From NCBI GenBank assembly GCA_027972325.1, contig JAPMOS010000360.1, positions 1 to 24,042 of the forward strand: 24,042 nt of DNA. The letters run 5' to 3'. The notes below the pieces were generated by a model, which had not been told where the DNA came from, made no database searches, and saw only the letters and a program-made list of their open reading frames with translations. This DNA is from Paratrimastix pyriformis (taxonomy: Eukaryota > Preaxostyla > Paratrimastigidae). Both the position numbers and the translations under genes were made by a program. Below, piece after piece: positions 1 to 9,907 of the stretch. How positions within the stretch are numbered: position 1 is the stretch's first letter; every line of letters begins with the position of its first letter.

Positions 1-177
1 AAAACAAAACAAAATCAGGATCGAAAAGAGGGATTGTATTACAAGTTACGGCAAGTCCTCGATTCCTCGGGCTGAAGGTCCTCGCCCAAAGCATCCGGAT
101 GACGAGCAGGTCCAGCAGCTGATAAGTGGTCATCGCGGGGGAGCGGGGATGAGGGGCCCCTCTTGGTCGTCTTGAAG
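1..177. other. Non-coding or unassigned flank
   Basis: The first bases are A-rich (runs of AAAAC), and the rest is mixed sequence. On the minus strand one frame stays open for about 45 codons directly continuing from the LINE-like segment at 178-345, but it does not match the corresponding part of the second LINE copy. I see no domain. It may be diverged LINE sequence or flanking DNA. Confidence 0.3.
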
Positions 178-345
178 CTCCAATCTCACCGTTAGATCGC
201 TTCTCTCTCTCTCGTTCCGCTGCTCATAAGCTCACACCCTGACATGTGTCCTCCACTTCCACAGTGCGCGCTATCCAGACCTCCGCAGCAATTCAGGGGC
301 CTCCTCCGCTTATCCCCCCAAACCCCTCGCTCCCTCCCTCCACAG
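178..345 (-). pseudogene. Inverted fragment of the LINE peptidase region
   Basis: The reverse complement of this stretch matches 4660-4775 of the main LINE almost base for base over about 110 bases, with small indels. Shared words include CCAATCTCACCGTTAGATCG and CTGCTCATAAGCTCACAC. The match stops sharply at about 178. Beyond about 290 it becomes approximate, but the peptide EEA-ELLRRSG is still recognisable on the minus strand. It is therefore a second member of the same LINE family, in opposite orientation to the copy at 4.25-11.15 kb. The matched part lies between the Cys box and the zinc-like pair of the peptidase domain described at 4460-5130. It is not a working gene. Confidence 0.75.
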
Positions 346-1224
346 CACGATCCTCGACCGGACCATGGCGGCCATCATGGGTTGCGGGTGACCGGCGGGG
401 CGTGGGGTCCATGGCTGCGCAACTGCTCGGCCGATGTGGTCCAGGGCCTCCGAGCCGGCCAGCAGTGTCTCAGTCGAACCCGGGGCCGCCTGCGGACTGA
501 CGGGCGTGGATCATGGCGGCATGCACAGCTCCGGCTGTCAGAGTTGTACACCCCCCAGAGGAGGCGTGGGAGGACTCCTTCGGCGGGGGCGCGCAAGCGA
601 GGGGCTGAATCCTGAGCGCGGCTGCTGTGAGGCGCTATAACCTGGCGCTTGGCACGGAGGCCTGGATCACCACTTTTGTAGGTGGAACTTGCGGTCCAAT
701 TCCTTTGGTTTCCGCGTCTCCACCGCTGCCATACCCACAGCCACTGGGAGGATCGGGTCGAGGAGGGGCCTGGAGGCAGGAATCTCCATGTCGGGGTCCA
801 GTACCTCAGGCCTCTTCATCCATCGGTGGGAGGCGGACCGCGGGGCGGAGGGCCGGTCGAGCGCCTGGCGGTTGTTGGCGGCGGGGGCGGGCGCCGCAGT
901 GCCCTCGTCTGCGTCATCGTGGATTGGTAAGGGTTGCGGTGAGTCAGGAGACACGCGGGGCCGGATGGCGGGGGTGGGGAGATGCCGGGGGCAGAGGCAG
1001 GTGCCGGGGGGGCGGCCCAGGGGCATGTGGCTGGGGGTGGCCGGCGGTGACCGCCAGGTGCTCCTGTTGCTCCCGTTGCCGCGGCTGCAGCTGTGGGAGT
1101 GGTGTGGTTGGGGCTGCTGCTGCTGCAGGGCGACAGCGCCGTCTGTGGCTGGGAATGCCCACCCTCCTTCGGGGCTGGGGACTGTGGCGTCGTTGGGGGA
1201 ATGGCCCCGTGGGTGAAGGGCTGG
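346..1224 (-). other. GC-rich, proline-rich minus-strand coding-like tract
   Basis: This stretch has no convincing plus-strand gene. On the minus strand long open frames run through it, rich in Pro, Arg, Ala and His. The frame at 1026-667 has a more protein-like tail (residues such as LLDPILPVAVG, then ETRKPKELDRKF). It could be the 5' part of the inverted LINE copy at 178-345, because it lies upstream in that orientation. High GC alone also produces long open frames, so I do not call a gene. No domain was recognised. Confidence 0.25.
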
Positions 1225-1325
1225 TGTTGGGCAGGGGCTGGATGGGGTGTGGATGGGGGTGTGGATGGGGGGTGGATGGGGAGTGTGGTGGGGGTGGATG
1301 GTGGGCGGGGGTGGGCGGCCCTCCG
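1225..1325 (+). repeat. G-rich imperfect repeat (GGATGGGG-type)
   Basis: About 100 bases are built from variants of GTGGATGGGGGT and GGTGGGGGTGGATGG. The G-runs are on the plus strand and could form G-quadruplexes in DNA or in a plus-strand transcript. The tract sits about 60 bases upstream of the ATG at 1388. Confidence 0.7.
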
Positions 1326-1387
1326 GTCCTACCGACCTGGAAAGTGTTTGAATTTGGGATCTTCGCCTTTTCTATTGGCCATTGACG

Positions 1388-2460
1388 ATGTCTTCTGAAA
1401 CTCATTCTGTTGAAGATGCTGGTGCGGTTCCTCTGACGCTGGAAAGTGTTGAGGCTGAAGCCAATCGCCAAAGAATGGAGCGGCTGGTAAAAGAGTGGCC
1501 GAAAGAGCCAGGCCGAGGAAGGTGAAAAGAAGGAAAAGTTATGGTCTGTGATAGTGGCTTTCCTACCGAAAGTCCGCCTATCAAGGATGTTTGTTGGGCT
1601 CATCTTGGGTCTTTGTTTGTCAATTGCCTTCTGATTATTGGGCTGAGACAATGAGATTGCTATTAATTTGAGCCAAGTGCTGTGCAATTTAGCTGGTACG
1701 AACTTGAATGCCAGCTTCGTGAGATCCTTGGCGAGGCCGTGTTCAACAAGGCCTGGAAGAAGGAACTTTGGCGTGACGTGTCTGAGACCCGATGCCGCGG
1801 AGATTCTTGGAGCTTTTGCAAGTCGGAATCAGGCCGTCCTGACTGATCTGGGAAGTGAATGAGCGGCCGGCCTCAGCTGTGACCTTTGTTACAATGAGGG
1901 CTCATCTGGGTGGTTTGCCCTGGAAGCTAAAGAAGAGGTTCGCCAATGGTTGCGTGAAGCGAACCCGAGTGCGCAGTGTCTGTTCGCAATCGCTGACTTA
2001 TTGATCGCCACCCCGGTAGTTTGGGTCAAGCCTGCTCGCCAGCCGGGTGCATGGCGTGTGTCTGTGACATGCTCGGTGGGACAGCCCATCCCGGAATCTT
2101 CCGGGCAAGCGCATAGTACAGATCGCTCCGGGGGATCGGCCTCTCCGGGCGGACCATCGTTTGGCCTTTATTCGTGCGGCCGGTGTCGAGTGGCCGCAGC
2201 GATAAGTACCTCAAGAACCACCACATTGTGGTAGGGTCTCCGATATTTGGAGATCAGAAGTGGCGTGGTCAAGTGGGCGGTGGGACGGGACGTTTTGTGT
2301 CATGGCAACCCGCGGAGCAGGGAGGCCATCGACGCTTTGAAGCAGTCGCGTCCGCGTGTGGTGAAGGTGTCGGTGGGGGTGAATGCGGGGAAGTTCAAGT
2401 AAAGGTTGGGGGCTGTGTTTCTCTTCCACCTCCGCTCTTGCTCCTGGGACATGCGTGTGG
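1388..2460 (+). pseudogene. Decayed ORF1-like coding tract
   Basis: An ATG at 1388 opens a 45-codon frame (MSSETHSVEDAG...) ending at a TGA at 1523-1525. Protein-like sequence then continues in changing frames to about 2460. One piece near 1670-1830 contains SWYELECQLREILGEAVF and ...NKAWKKELWRDVSE. Another near 1875-2100 contains a CDLCYNEG cysteine pair followed by EVRQWLREANPSAQC. Later pieces include LRADHRLAFIRAAGV and RVVKVSVGVNAGKFK. Composition is ordinary for protein (balanced, mixed helices), unlike the flanks. The frame changes and stops show it is decayed. The position upstream of the LINE would fit an ORF1 or another element's first ORF, but I recognise no family. Confidence 0.4.
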
Positions 2461-3420
2461 GAAACAGCCTTCTATGGCGTGGGAGGAGAGTGGTTGGCGG
2501 GGGAGCAATCGAGAAGGAAAAGAAGGTGGAGTGGGGAAACTGGAAAGGTAGTGCAGAACAGGAAGTGATATGTGTATGGTGCTTTTGGACGCAGACGGTG
2601 GTCGAAATTGGGTCCACGGTAGGGTAAATGGTTGGCCTTGTTGATCAAAGAGAGGGGCGAAAGCGTGGTCGTCTGGGTTGGATAAAGACTGGTAATGAGA
2701 ACTGGGAATGCTGGTGGAGAAGGGAGATCTGGGAAGCCGGTGGTGGACGGGAGAGATGGGATCAGGAGGGTTGGCGGGGTTGGGATGGCTGTTTTCTCCG
2801 CGTTTTCTGGTGGGCTGAGCGCCTACTCCAACTGTGGTTGGATGGTGTGCCGGCTTGGTGTGGTGGCTGCATTGGGTGGCGGCTGCCCTCAGGTTGGTGT
2901 GGTATGTCTAGCCGATGTCTCGTTGGTCTGTGGATGGAGGAAGATGGAGAGTTTCTAATCATGCTTTGATCATAGTCTCCCGGCTGGACAGAGTGCTTTG
3001 CCCTCGGAGGTGGGCCCTGTCTGGTGTCGAAATAACTACCGGTTTGTTGGTTGTTGGGACGTCTGGCAGGCTCATCCTTGAAATTTCAGATATCTGGATG
3101 CCTGTCTGACCGTCTGGTCAGATGGAAGATCCTTCTCTGGGATGTTGCTGATGCGGCACGTTCTTTGGGAGAGAGTCTGTCTTTCCGGTATTCTTTTTGT
3201 CATCTTTAGAAACTTTTAGGAATGTGGCCGCTGATCTTGGTAGGGCTGGTCAAGGGCAGTCTGGTTATTGTTTTGAGCTTTCCTGGAATGGGGTTGGTCT
3301 GTGTACCTTTTTTCAGTCATCCAATTCCAATACTGGACTGAGCAGATGGGAGCTCCAATGCCTGCATCTGCACAAAACCTCGAAGGAATGGGCAACTTTG
3401 GACGACGTCTGAAGGTCTGT
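2461..3420 (+). pseudogene. Continuation of decayed coding tract, unidentified
   Basis: T/G-rich on the plus strand with short open runs. The best piece (about 3102-3210) reads SDRLVRWKILLWDVADAARS and then SLGESLSF. Another near 2960-3110 is hydrophobic. The runs shift frame often. It probably continues the coding tract at 1388-2460, but no motif identifies it. Confidence 0.25.
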
Positions 3421-3620
3421 GTAAGTTTTCATTACAGTTTACTCATTTTCTGAGATCGATGATCTCGGTAGGACTAGTGGTGACGCTAGGGCCGGTCAAG
3501 GGGTCAACGGTCAAACCAGGACCCCTGCACAGCGGTTCCTGCGGGTGCTGGAAGGCCGCTGTGCTACGTCGGCGGGATGCCCTAGGGATCGTTACCCCTG
3601 GGGTGGCCAGAGAGGGTCGA

Positions 3621-3920
3621 GGACAACCTGGCTAAAATGTGGCAGGCAAACCTCACCGAGTGGTACGAGGAAAACCCCGATAGGGACAACCTCAAGAAGG
3701 AGGAAAACCTGTCGGGGACAACCTCAGAAACCCGCCGTCGGGGACAACCTCAAGAAGGAAAACGCCGTCGGGGACAACCTCAAAGGGCATCGCTGGGCGC
3801 CATCGGCTGGGTGGGGACGGACACGGAGGAGGAAAACCCCAGGACAACCTCAAGAAGGAGGAAAAACCCGCTGAAGGGGACAACCTCAGGAGGAAAACCC
3901 CGCTGAAGGGGCAACCTCAT
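3621..3920 (+). repeat. Minisatellite with GGGGACAACCTC core
   Basis: A GGGACAACCTC-type core recurs at 3621, 3683, 3714, 3740, 3770, 3842, 3876 and 3908. Most copies are followed by AAGAAGGAGGAAAACC or a shortened form. Spacing is irregular, mostly 24-35 bases with two longer gaps. The array is degenerate, so open frames running through it (Gln/Arg/Lys-rich) are a by-product of the repeat rather than a gene. Confidence 0.8.
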
Positions 3921-4249
3921 GAGGAAGGAGCAGAGAGAACCCGACTTTGGGGAAAACCTGATGGTGGGATGGAGGACCATGCCGGGGATGGGAATGCGTC
4001 ACAGGCTGGCGTATCAAGGGGCATACTACTTTGGCTCAGGTGGCTGGGGCTGGCTTCCTTTTGCTTACGGTCTGTGCGAATGTTTTCCTTGTTGCTGTTT
4101 GCCTTGTAGACTCCTTTGAGTTTCGGCAGTGCTCTTGGGACAGGGAGGTTTGGAAAGGAGACTGGCTCGGATATCATGGATGCAGTGATAATGTACGCTT
4201 GGGAGACTTGGATGGTCTAGCATGCCAGGCCAATTGGAATTTTATTGTT
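3921..4249 (+). other. Spacer between minisatellite and LINE
   Basis: One open frame (4031-4327) has a hydrophobic start (GFLLLTVCANVFLVAVCLV) and no recognisable domain. It may be the 5' end of the LINE or flanking DNA. I see no promoter motif I would defend. Confidence 0.2.
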
Positions 4250-4459
4250 GACCGATTAAAGAGATGGGTGGGGATGAAGGAGGGGTGGAAAAGGGGTGGG
4301 CTGACATTGACTTGGCTGAATTTTTGAAAAAGCTGGTTGGGTTGGTTGAGTTTTAATGACGATGACATCGGTAAATTGGAGGCGGTGGGGAGCAGGATTG
4401 CTATGGAGGTGGAAATGGAGTGGGGAGGGTGATGGAGGCTGGAGGATGGTAATGGGGGC

Positions 4460-5130
4460 GGAATGTATGAGAGAATAGTTAATGTCACTGGCCACCGTGC
4501 TGGATCAGCACGGCCCTCCAGGTGGCGGCTGGGGGGTGGGGGAGTTGTACGAGATATTGCGGGAGGTCATGGGACCCCGGGTGGGAAGATGGGGGGTGTG
4601 GAGGAGGAACGGGGTTTGGACGAAGGGCAGGATGGGGAAGCGGAGGAGGCCCTCGTTGAATTGTTGCGGAGGTCTGGGATCGCGGCAAAGGTAACTGTGG
4701 AGTGAGGACACATGTCAGGAGTGTGAGCTTATGAGCAGCGGAACGGAGAGAAGCGATCTAACGGTGAGATTGGAGCGGGATCTGGAGAAAATGAGTGACG
4801 CTGTGGGAAGGGTGATCCTTTCAAATCAGAGGATACGAAAAGGTGCCCTGGGTGTGGGGTGGATCGTTGGCATGCGAGGGAGGCGGGTGGTGGGAACAGA
4901 GGGTGTTATGGTCGAAGTGACGCAGGGAAGGGATGGTTGATGAGGTGGGGTAGCCGGTAAGGTGTACCACATGGTAGCGGTGGCGGAGTTTTGTGGGAGA
5001 AGGGGGTGGGCGACACTGGGTGGCGGTCAAAGATGGAGACCAATGGTGGAGGTTTAATGACAGCAGGGTCGGAGAAGTTGGGGAGGAAGCAGGTCATGGA
5101 GATGTGTTCCTGTGTGGAGGGGAGCAGGAA
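4460..5130 (+). pseudogene. USP/UCH-like (peptidase C19) domain of the LINE ORF
   Basis: Four landmarks of ubiquitin-specific proteases appear in the right order, spread over different frames. (1) Cys box: NVTG, then CWISTALQ, with the candidate nucleophile Cys at 4498-4500; compare the family pattern GNTCWxNxxLQ. (2) GQDGEAEEALVELL near 4625, like the QDAxEFLxxLL helix. (3) CPGCG at 4844-4855, like one half of the family's zinc site. (4) KVYHMVAVAEFCG (4959-4997), then the His box RHWVAVKDGDQWWRFNDS, with His at 5014-5016 and Asn-Asp at 5056-5061. Cys to His is about 170 codons, shorter than usual for the family. Known members cut ubiquitin from proteins; here the domain would sit at the N-terminal side of the LINE endonuclease. 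Frame changes make this copy inactive. An OTU or other papain-like fold is less likely because the W-x-x-F-N-D-S tail is typical of C19. Confidence 0.7.
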
Positions 5131-5489
5131 AAGGCTTCGAAGATGAGGAAGTCGGCCCTGGGTCCGGCGTTCGGAGGTGTGAAGATGCAGATGGGAGGTG
5201 GGAAGGCTGGGGGCAGGGATGGGCCGGGGCGGAGCAGTGCATGGGGTGGGTGTGGGAAGCCTATCTGCAGTGGGGATAGTTACCCGGAAGTCAGGGTGCC
5301 TGCGGGGAGGGAAGGAAGGCGCGGAGAAGGAAGGGAAAAGGGATGGGAAGAAGAGGCAAAAGCGAAAATGCTGGATATTGAGCGGGTGTATGATGAGGCG
5401 GAGGCGGAAGAATTTTGTGGGGTGGAAAAGTGGTGCTGCGAAAAGGAGGCTAACTTGAGGGCGGGGCTGCCGGGGAAAGGAGGATCGGG

Positions 5490-6260
5490 TGAGGTGGTCG
5501 GATGGAATGTGCGGGGCTGGGCTCGGAATGGAAAAACCAATTTGCTACAAAGATTGGGTCGAACGGACATAGCGCTCTTGCGAGAACCCGAAAGGAACGA
5601 GGGACAACAAGGAGTTTTGCAGGAAAATGGATGAAGGGTGGTGCTGGAGGAGCTCTGGCGGAGGTCTGTTAAGAGGCACCCAGAGGGAGTGATGATTGGG
5701 TATGAAAAACATTGCAAGTGGCAGTGCGAAAGATTACAGGTGATTCCTGGTTATCTCATGTTTATGGACTGGACGGAGGAAGAATCAGATGAGACTCATC
5801 AACATGTATTTTCCTACTGGAGACGGAGAGGCGAACGTGAGGGTAAGGTGTGATCTTGGGCGGTTGGAGGTGTGTGGCGGGGGGCGTCGGATGGGAGAGG
5901 TCGTGGTGTACACAGATGCGAACGGATGGGCTAAGGAAGGGAGAACAAGAGAAACTGGGATTGTATGATGTGGCGAAGATGGTTGGGAAGGCGGGGGAGA
6001 TAACTTTATCCGGAGCCGGAAGGGTGGGACGGTGGCGAAGGGAAGAGCATGAAGGGAAGGGAGGGCCGGTTGGATTTGTGTCTGTCGACGCAGGGGACAA
6101 TGGGGAGGTGCTGGACAATTTGTTTGTTTGGCGGAATGATGAGATTCAGTGGCAGGCGGTCACGATTGTAACGGATCTCCGAAACATGGCGCCTTCTGCG
6201 GTGAAAATGGCACGGAGGAAGGTGGCCATCTGCCTTCCCGGACGGAGGTGGAGGCACTGT
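5490..6260 (+). pseudogene. LINE apurinic-type endonuclease (EEP) domain
   Basis: The domain opens with EVVGWNVRGWARNGK and LLQRLGRTDIALLREP near 5490-5590, matching the first strands of exonuclease-endonuclease-phosphatase enzymes (WNxxG, then the metal-binding E/ET position). Further on, MRLINMYFPTGDGEANVR (near 5790) and GEVVVYTDANGWAKEG (near 5890) match the strand and the GDFNA-type loop. LDNLFVWRNDEIQW (near 6110) fits the last third of the fold. The enzyme nicks target DNA to prime reverse transcription. The domain follows a Lys/Glu/Gly-rich stretch (5130-5480) that joins it to the peptidase region. It is broken by several frame changes and stops. Confidence 0.75.
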
Positions 6261-6639
6261 TGCGGGACAAGAAGAAGGAGGAGTATGATGTTATGGTTGG
6301 GAAAATGGAAAGTACCGTGGGAAGGTTGCGCAAATGTTGCGAGAGGCAGCTGTGAAGGGGAGGAGCCATCATTTGAACAGATGGTGAGTTTCTTCGGGTG
6401 ACAGCTGGCTGCGTTTTCTATAGGGATGTGATGAATACGGATCGAGATTTTGAGCCTTTCAGGATAAAAGAAATTGAGGAGGAGAGCGCTGGCGGAGGAG
6501 GACTTGAGTAAGAGGAAGGAGATGTTGAAACAGCTGGCGAAGATGAGGTCGGTGCATTATGGTGAGAGATAGGGCATTGGAGGAAAGCGCATGCGTATCT
6601 ATAAGGTATCATGACGGATGGCGCGGCGCCAATCATACG

Positions 6640-8190
6640 TGACTCGAAATGCGGAGGAAGATGGACAGGGTGGTGTCGGACCCGGCGGAGGTTAAGAGGG
6701 ATGGTGGGGTTTCATGGCGGGGCTTGCAAAGGAAGCTGCCGGTGGGGACGGGGGCAAAGACTGAAGGAGGTAACGGGAGGCGTGGGTGGAAGGGTAATTA
6801 TGGCCCTCTGACGACGCATGATATCCAGACAATACTGGGGGCGTTGCCGGACGGGAAAGCGGCTGGCCCGGATGGAGTGACGGCGGAGATGGTCCATGCT
6901 TGTCAGGACGAAATTAAGGAGTGGTTGGGGAGGCGATACAACGAGATGTTGGAGAAGTCTGAGGTTCCTGAGGAGCTGAAACTTAGCTCGGTCTATATGG
7001 CAACCAAATCGCAGACGGAGCATCCGGGGATCCGGCCGGTAGAAGGCCTATAACTTTAATACAGGTTTTTGAAAGGACTGCAGGTAGTGATTGCCTCGAG
7101 ATTTCAAGACTGGTGCGTTGAAAAGGGGTATTCGGGGCGGAGCAGTTTGGTTTCCTGAGGGATCGGAGGATTGAGACGCCTATTGCCGAGATTTTGGGGG
7201 TGTTGACGGACTCGAAGATTATGGGAGGTAAGGAGTTCCACATGCGCGCTAGATATAAGAAAGGCCTATGATACAGTTGACATGGAGGCGCTCAGAAGGG
7301 GTTGAGAAGGATGGGTGTGGAGAGGAATTTGTCAGGTATGTGGACAGCTTGTATGAGGGGAGAAAGGCGCGGGTGATCACGGGGTACGGGTTGACGGATA
7401 GCTATGACATTGAGAGGAATTAGTCAAGGGGACCCGTTGTCCTGCTGCTGTTTATCTCCTTCATGGAGGGAGTCTTGGCGGAGGTGAGACGACAGGAGGG
7501 CTATATTCTGGATAGCGGCAGGAAGGTAAAGGTGTTGGCATTTGCGGACGATATTATGTTGGTGACGAGAACAAGGGAACAGATGGTCCGCTTGGTGAAT
7601 ACGGTAAGGCGGAAAGTGGAAGAGGCTGGTATGGAGCTGTCGTGGAGCAAGTGTGACTACCTGTGGCGGGGTGAAGGGAAGACGGACTTGGATCTGGGAG
7701 AGGGTCGGAAGATCAGAGTGCAGCAAAAGGGTGGAGCAATTCGGTATCTTGGGATATGGATAGATGAGGAGATGAACATGAAGGTCAACACGGAGAAGGT
7801 GATCCAGAAAATGTGTGGGCGACTGCACAGGCTCATGGACAAGAAGGTCCCTCCGAGGTTGATGGTGCAAATGATTAATGAGTGTGTCTCGACTTGCCTA
7901 CAATACACGGCGAGGCAGTGCCCAATGCCGACAAGGGACTTGGAAACACTGAAGCAGAGATATGCGAGGGTGTTCAGGAAATCGGAGGTTGTATTGGGAA
8001 ATGCGACCCGGCAGAGGTGCTGTTCTTTCCGGAGGAGGAAGGGGGTATGGGGCTGAAGGACCCGATTGATGTCCATGATATGATGGTGATGACACAAATT
8101 CTGGGGAGGATGGCGGACGAGCAGGGGTGTGGAGTGGTGCTGAGGGAGGGAGATCGTGCTGCAGAAATTGTGGACGACGCGTGAGCCGCT
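6640..8190 (+). pseudogene. LINE reverse transcriptase domain
   Basis: The fingers begin in an open run at 6649-7053 with DIQTILGALPDGKAAGPDGV, the standard entry motif, followed by an RP pair near 7035. Motif A is ALDIRKAYDTVDMEAL at 7246-7299. Motif B is ISQGDPLS near 7419. The catalytic FADD is at 7541-7552 inside a 197-codon open frame (7463-8056), followed by ELSWSKCDYLW and IRYLGIWID. The thumb shows LFFPEEEGGMGLKDP near 8020. It would copy the element's RNA at the nicked target. The palm core from 7463 on is intact, but earlier parts change frame around motifs A and B. Confidence 0.9.
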
Positions 8191-8929
8191 GTTGGATGAT
8201 GCAGGGAAGTGGGTGAAGATGCACGGGCAGGAGAAGATGCCGGGGGGGTGGTGATTGGGGCGTTGCAGGTGATGCACAGGAGACATGGCGATCCTGAGGG
8301 ACGGTGAGAAACTGAAGGAGGAAGTGAAGTACGGCATGCCGACGACACTGGAAGAGATGGCGGAGCCTGCAAGATAACAAAGCACAGACAGACCCTCATG
8401 AAAGGAAGATTCGGGTGTGGCGGACCTCATCATGGAAGATTTCATTGGAAAGGGGTGATGCCGCAGTATGTGGAGACGATCAAAAGCAGGTGTGTCTGTA
8501 TGGTAACAGGGTGAGTCCGGACTATCTGCAATTGGCGAGGCGGATTCGGGAGGAGGAGTCGGCGGAGGGGGCGGAAGAGGCGGAGAGTGGAGAAGGAAAA
8601 GGAGGAAGGCAATGCAGATAAGGGGAATGAAGGAAGGGTAGAGTCGGGGGTTGGGGCGGTCGGGGAAGCGAAACCAAGAGTCAAGAGGCAAGCAAAGTTG
8701 CAGTGCGTCGGGGAAGGTGGCAGTGGTGAAACAGGAAACATGGGAGGAGGATGGGGTGGGAAGGGAGAGTAAGAGGAAGGAGGAAAGAAGATGGGGAGGG
8801 GGTCGGATGCAGATTGAGGCGAGCGAGAAGAGAGGCGGAAGGGCAGGTGGAGGGGAACAAGATGGGAGGGCGAGGGGCTGGTGGAGTGGGACGAGGTGTT
8901 GAGCGGGAGGAGTTGATGGCGGAGTGTGA
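8191..8929 (+). other. Charged linker between RT and RNase H
   Basis: Purine-rich sequence encodes Glu, Lys, Arg and Gly in all three plus frames, with few hydrophobic residues. A short piece near 8410-8520 (MPQYVETIKSRCVCMV) looks more structured. I see no domain. The stretch sits between the RT thumb and RNase H and is probably a flexible spacer of the LINE polyprotein, much altered by decay. Confidence 0.5.
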
Positions 8930-9400
8930 TGAGGTGGAAGTAAGGTGGTGGAGCCAGAGGCGGAATGGAGGTTGTTTACTGATGGGGGTGCGACAAGCCG
9001 GAAGGAAGACGGGCGGCGTTCGCGGTGATTGAGATTAAAATGGGGCGCTGGCGGTGAGGCAGGGAGGTGTTCGGGTCGGGGCAGACTAACAATGAAGCGG
9101 GTTGGAGGCTATTCTGGAGGCTATTCGGATTGGACAGGATGCGAATGTGGAAGTGAGAACGGACAGTAAAGTGGCAAAGGGGTGGGTTGAGGACTGATAA
9201 AGGTTGGTGGAAACCAACGGATCTGATAGAATCGAAGGCGGAGGGACTGCTGCGGAGGGCAGCGGATTGTGAAGGAGCATCGTGGAGATACGACTGGTCT
9301 GGGTTAAGGGACATCAGGAAACTAGTGCGTCGCTGGATGCGGAGGGAACAGATTGGCAGACAAGATTGCGGGACGGAGCATAAAGATGGAGCCGAGCGTG
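8930..9400 (+). pseudogene. LINE RNase H domain
   Basis: The order of motifs fits RNase HI: AEWRLFTDGGATSRKEDG (first Asp) near 8970; TNNEAG then LEAILEAIRIGQDANVEV with RTDSKVAKGW near 9088-9190; VWVKGHQETSASLDAEG near 9300; and ADKIAG near 9355. The enzyme removes RNA from the RNA-DNA hybrid. Its place after the RT matches I/Tad-type LINEs. The parts lie in different frames, so it is inactive here. Confidence 0.8.
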
Positions 9401-9903
9401 GTGCCCGAAGAGGGATGGGGATTCAAGCTGGTGCGGAGAAGTGACGGGAAGGAGGTGGAGACAGACTTCAGAGAGGTGATGAAGGAATGGGGGAGGAAAA
9501 GTCGCATGTGGAGGGCGGCTCGTAAAAACGAGATTGTGTTGATTAACGCAGAGAGTCGCAACGGAGGGATCAACGTGCAAACGATGAGGTGTGAGATGTC
9601 AGGAAGCTGGCGATGATGGCAATCCTGCAGCGGTATATCACGGCCAACATCCGGTTCTACATCAACGGGGAGGGATGGGAAGTGTTGGTGTGGGGTGAGG
9701 ACCACATGAACCACTTGGTGTTTGAGTGCCCAGGGATGGCGGGATGTGTGGGGGAGAGATGGAAAGGGGCGGATGCAGTGAAGCTAATTGAGTGGTTGGA
9801 CAAGGCGGAGGGAGCTGAAGACCCGGACCGGCTGCTCGAGGAGAAGTGGGTAGAGCCGATGGGCGAGTGTGTGAAGATAAGGGCAGGCAGATCACGAAGG
9901 TGA
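9401..9903 (+). pseudogene. LINE C-terminal domain with partial zinc knuckle
   Basis: Two open runs, 9353-9616 and 9613-9903, overlap by four bases in different frames. The second contains GEDHMNHLVFECPGM, matching the C-terminal part of the knuckle common at LINE protein ends (ED, His, then Cys-Pro). The usual paired cysteines just upstream are not visible, and VLVWGED stands in that place. The frame ends at TGA 9901-9903, four bases before the start of ORF3. Confidence 0.6.
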
Positions 9904-9907
9904 GGCT

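Noticed and set aside
3425-3445. GTAAG...CAG as a tiny intron
   Set aside because: About 20 bases is below the intron size of nearly all eukaryotes, and no flanking exons support it.
3621-3920. CRISPR-like array
   Set aside because: Repeats are degenerate, spacing is irregular and linkers are related to each other, as in a minisatellite.
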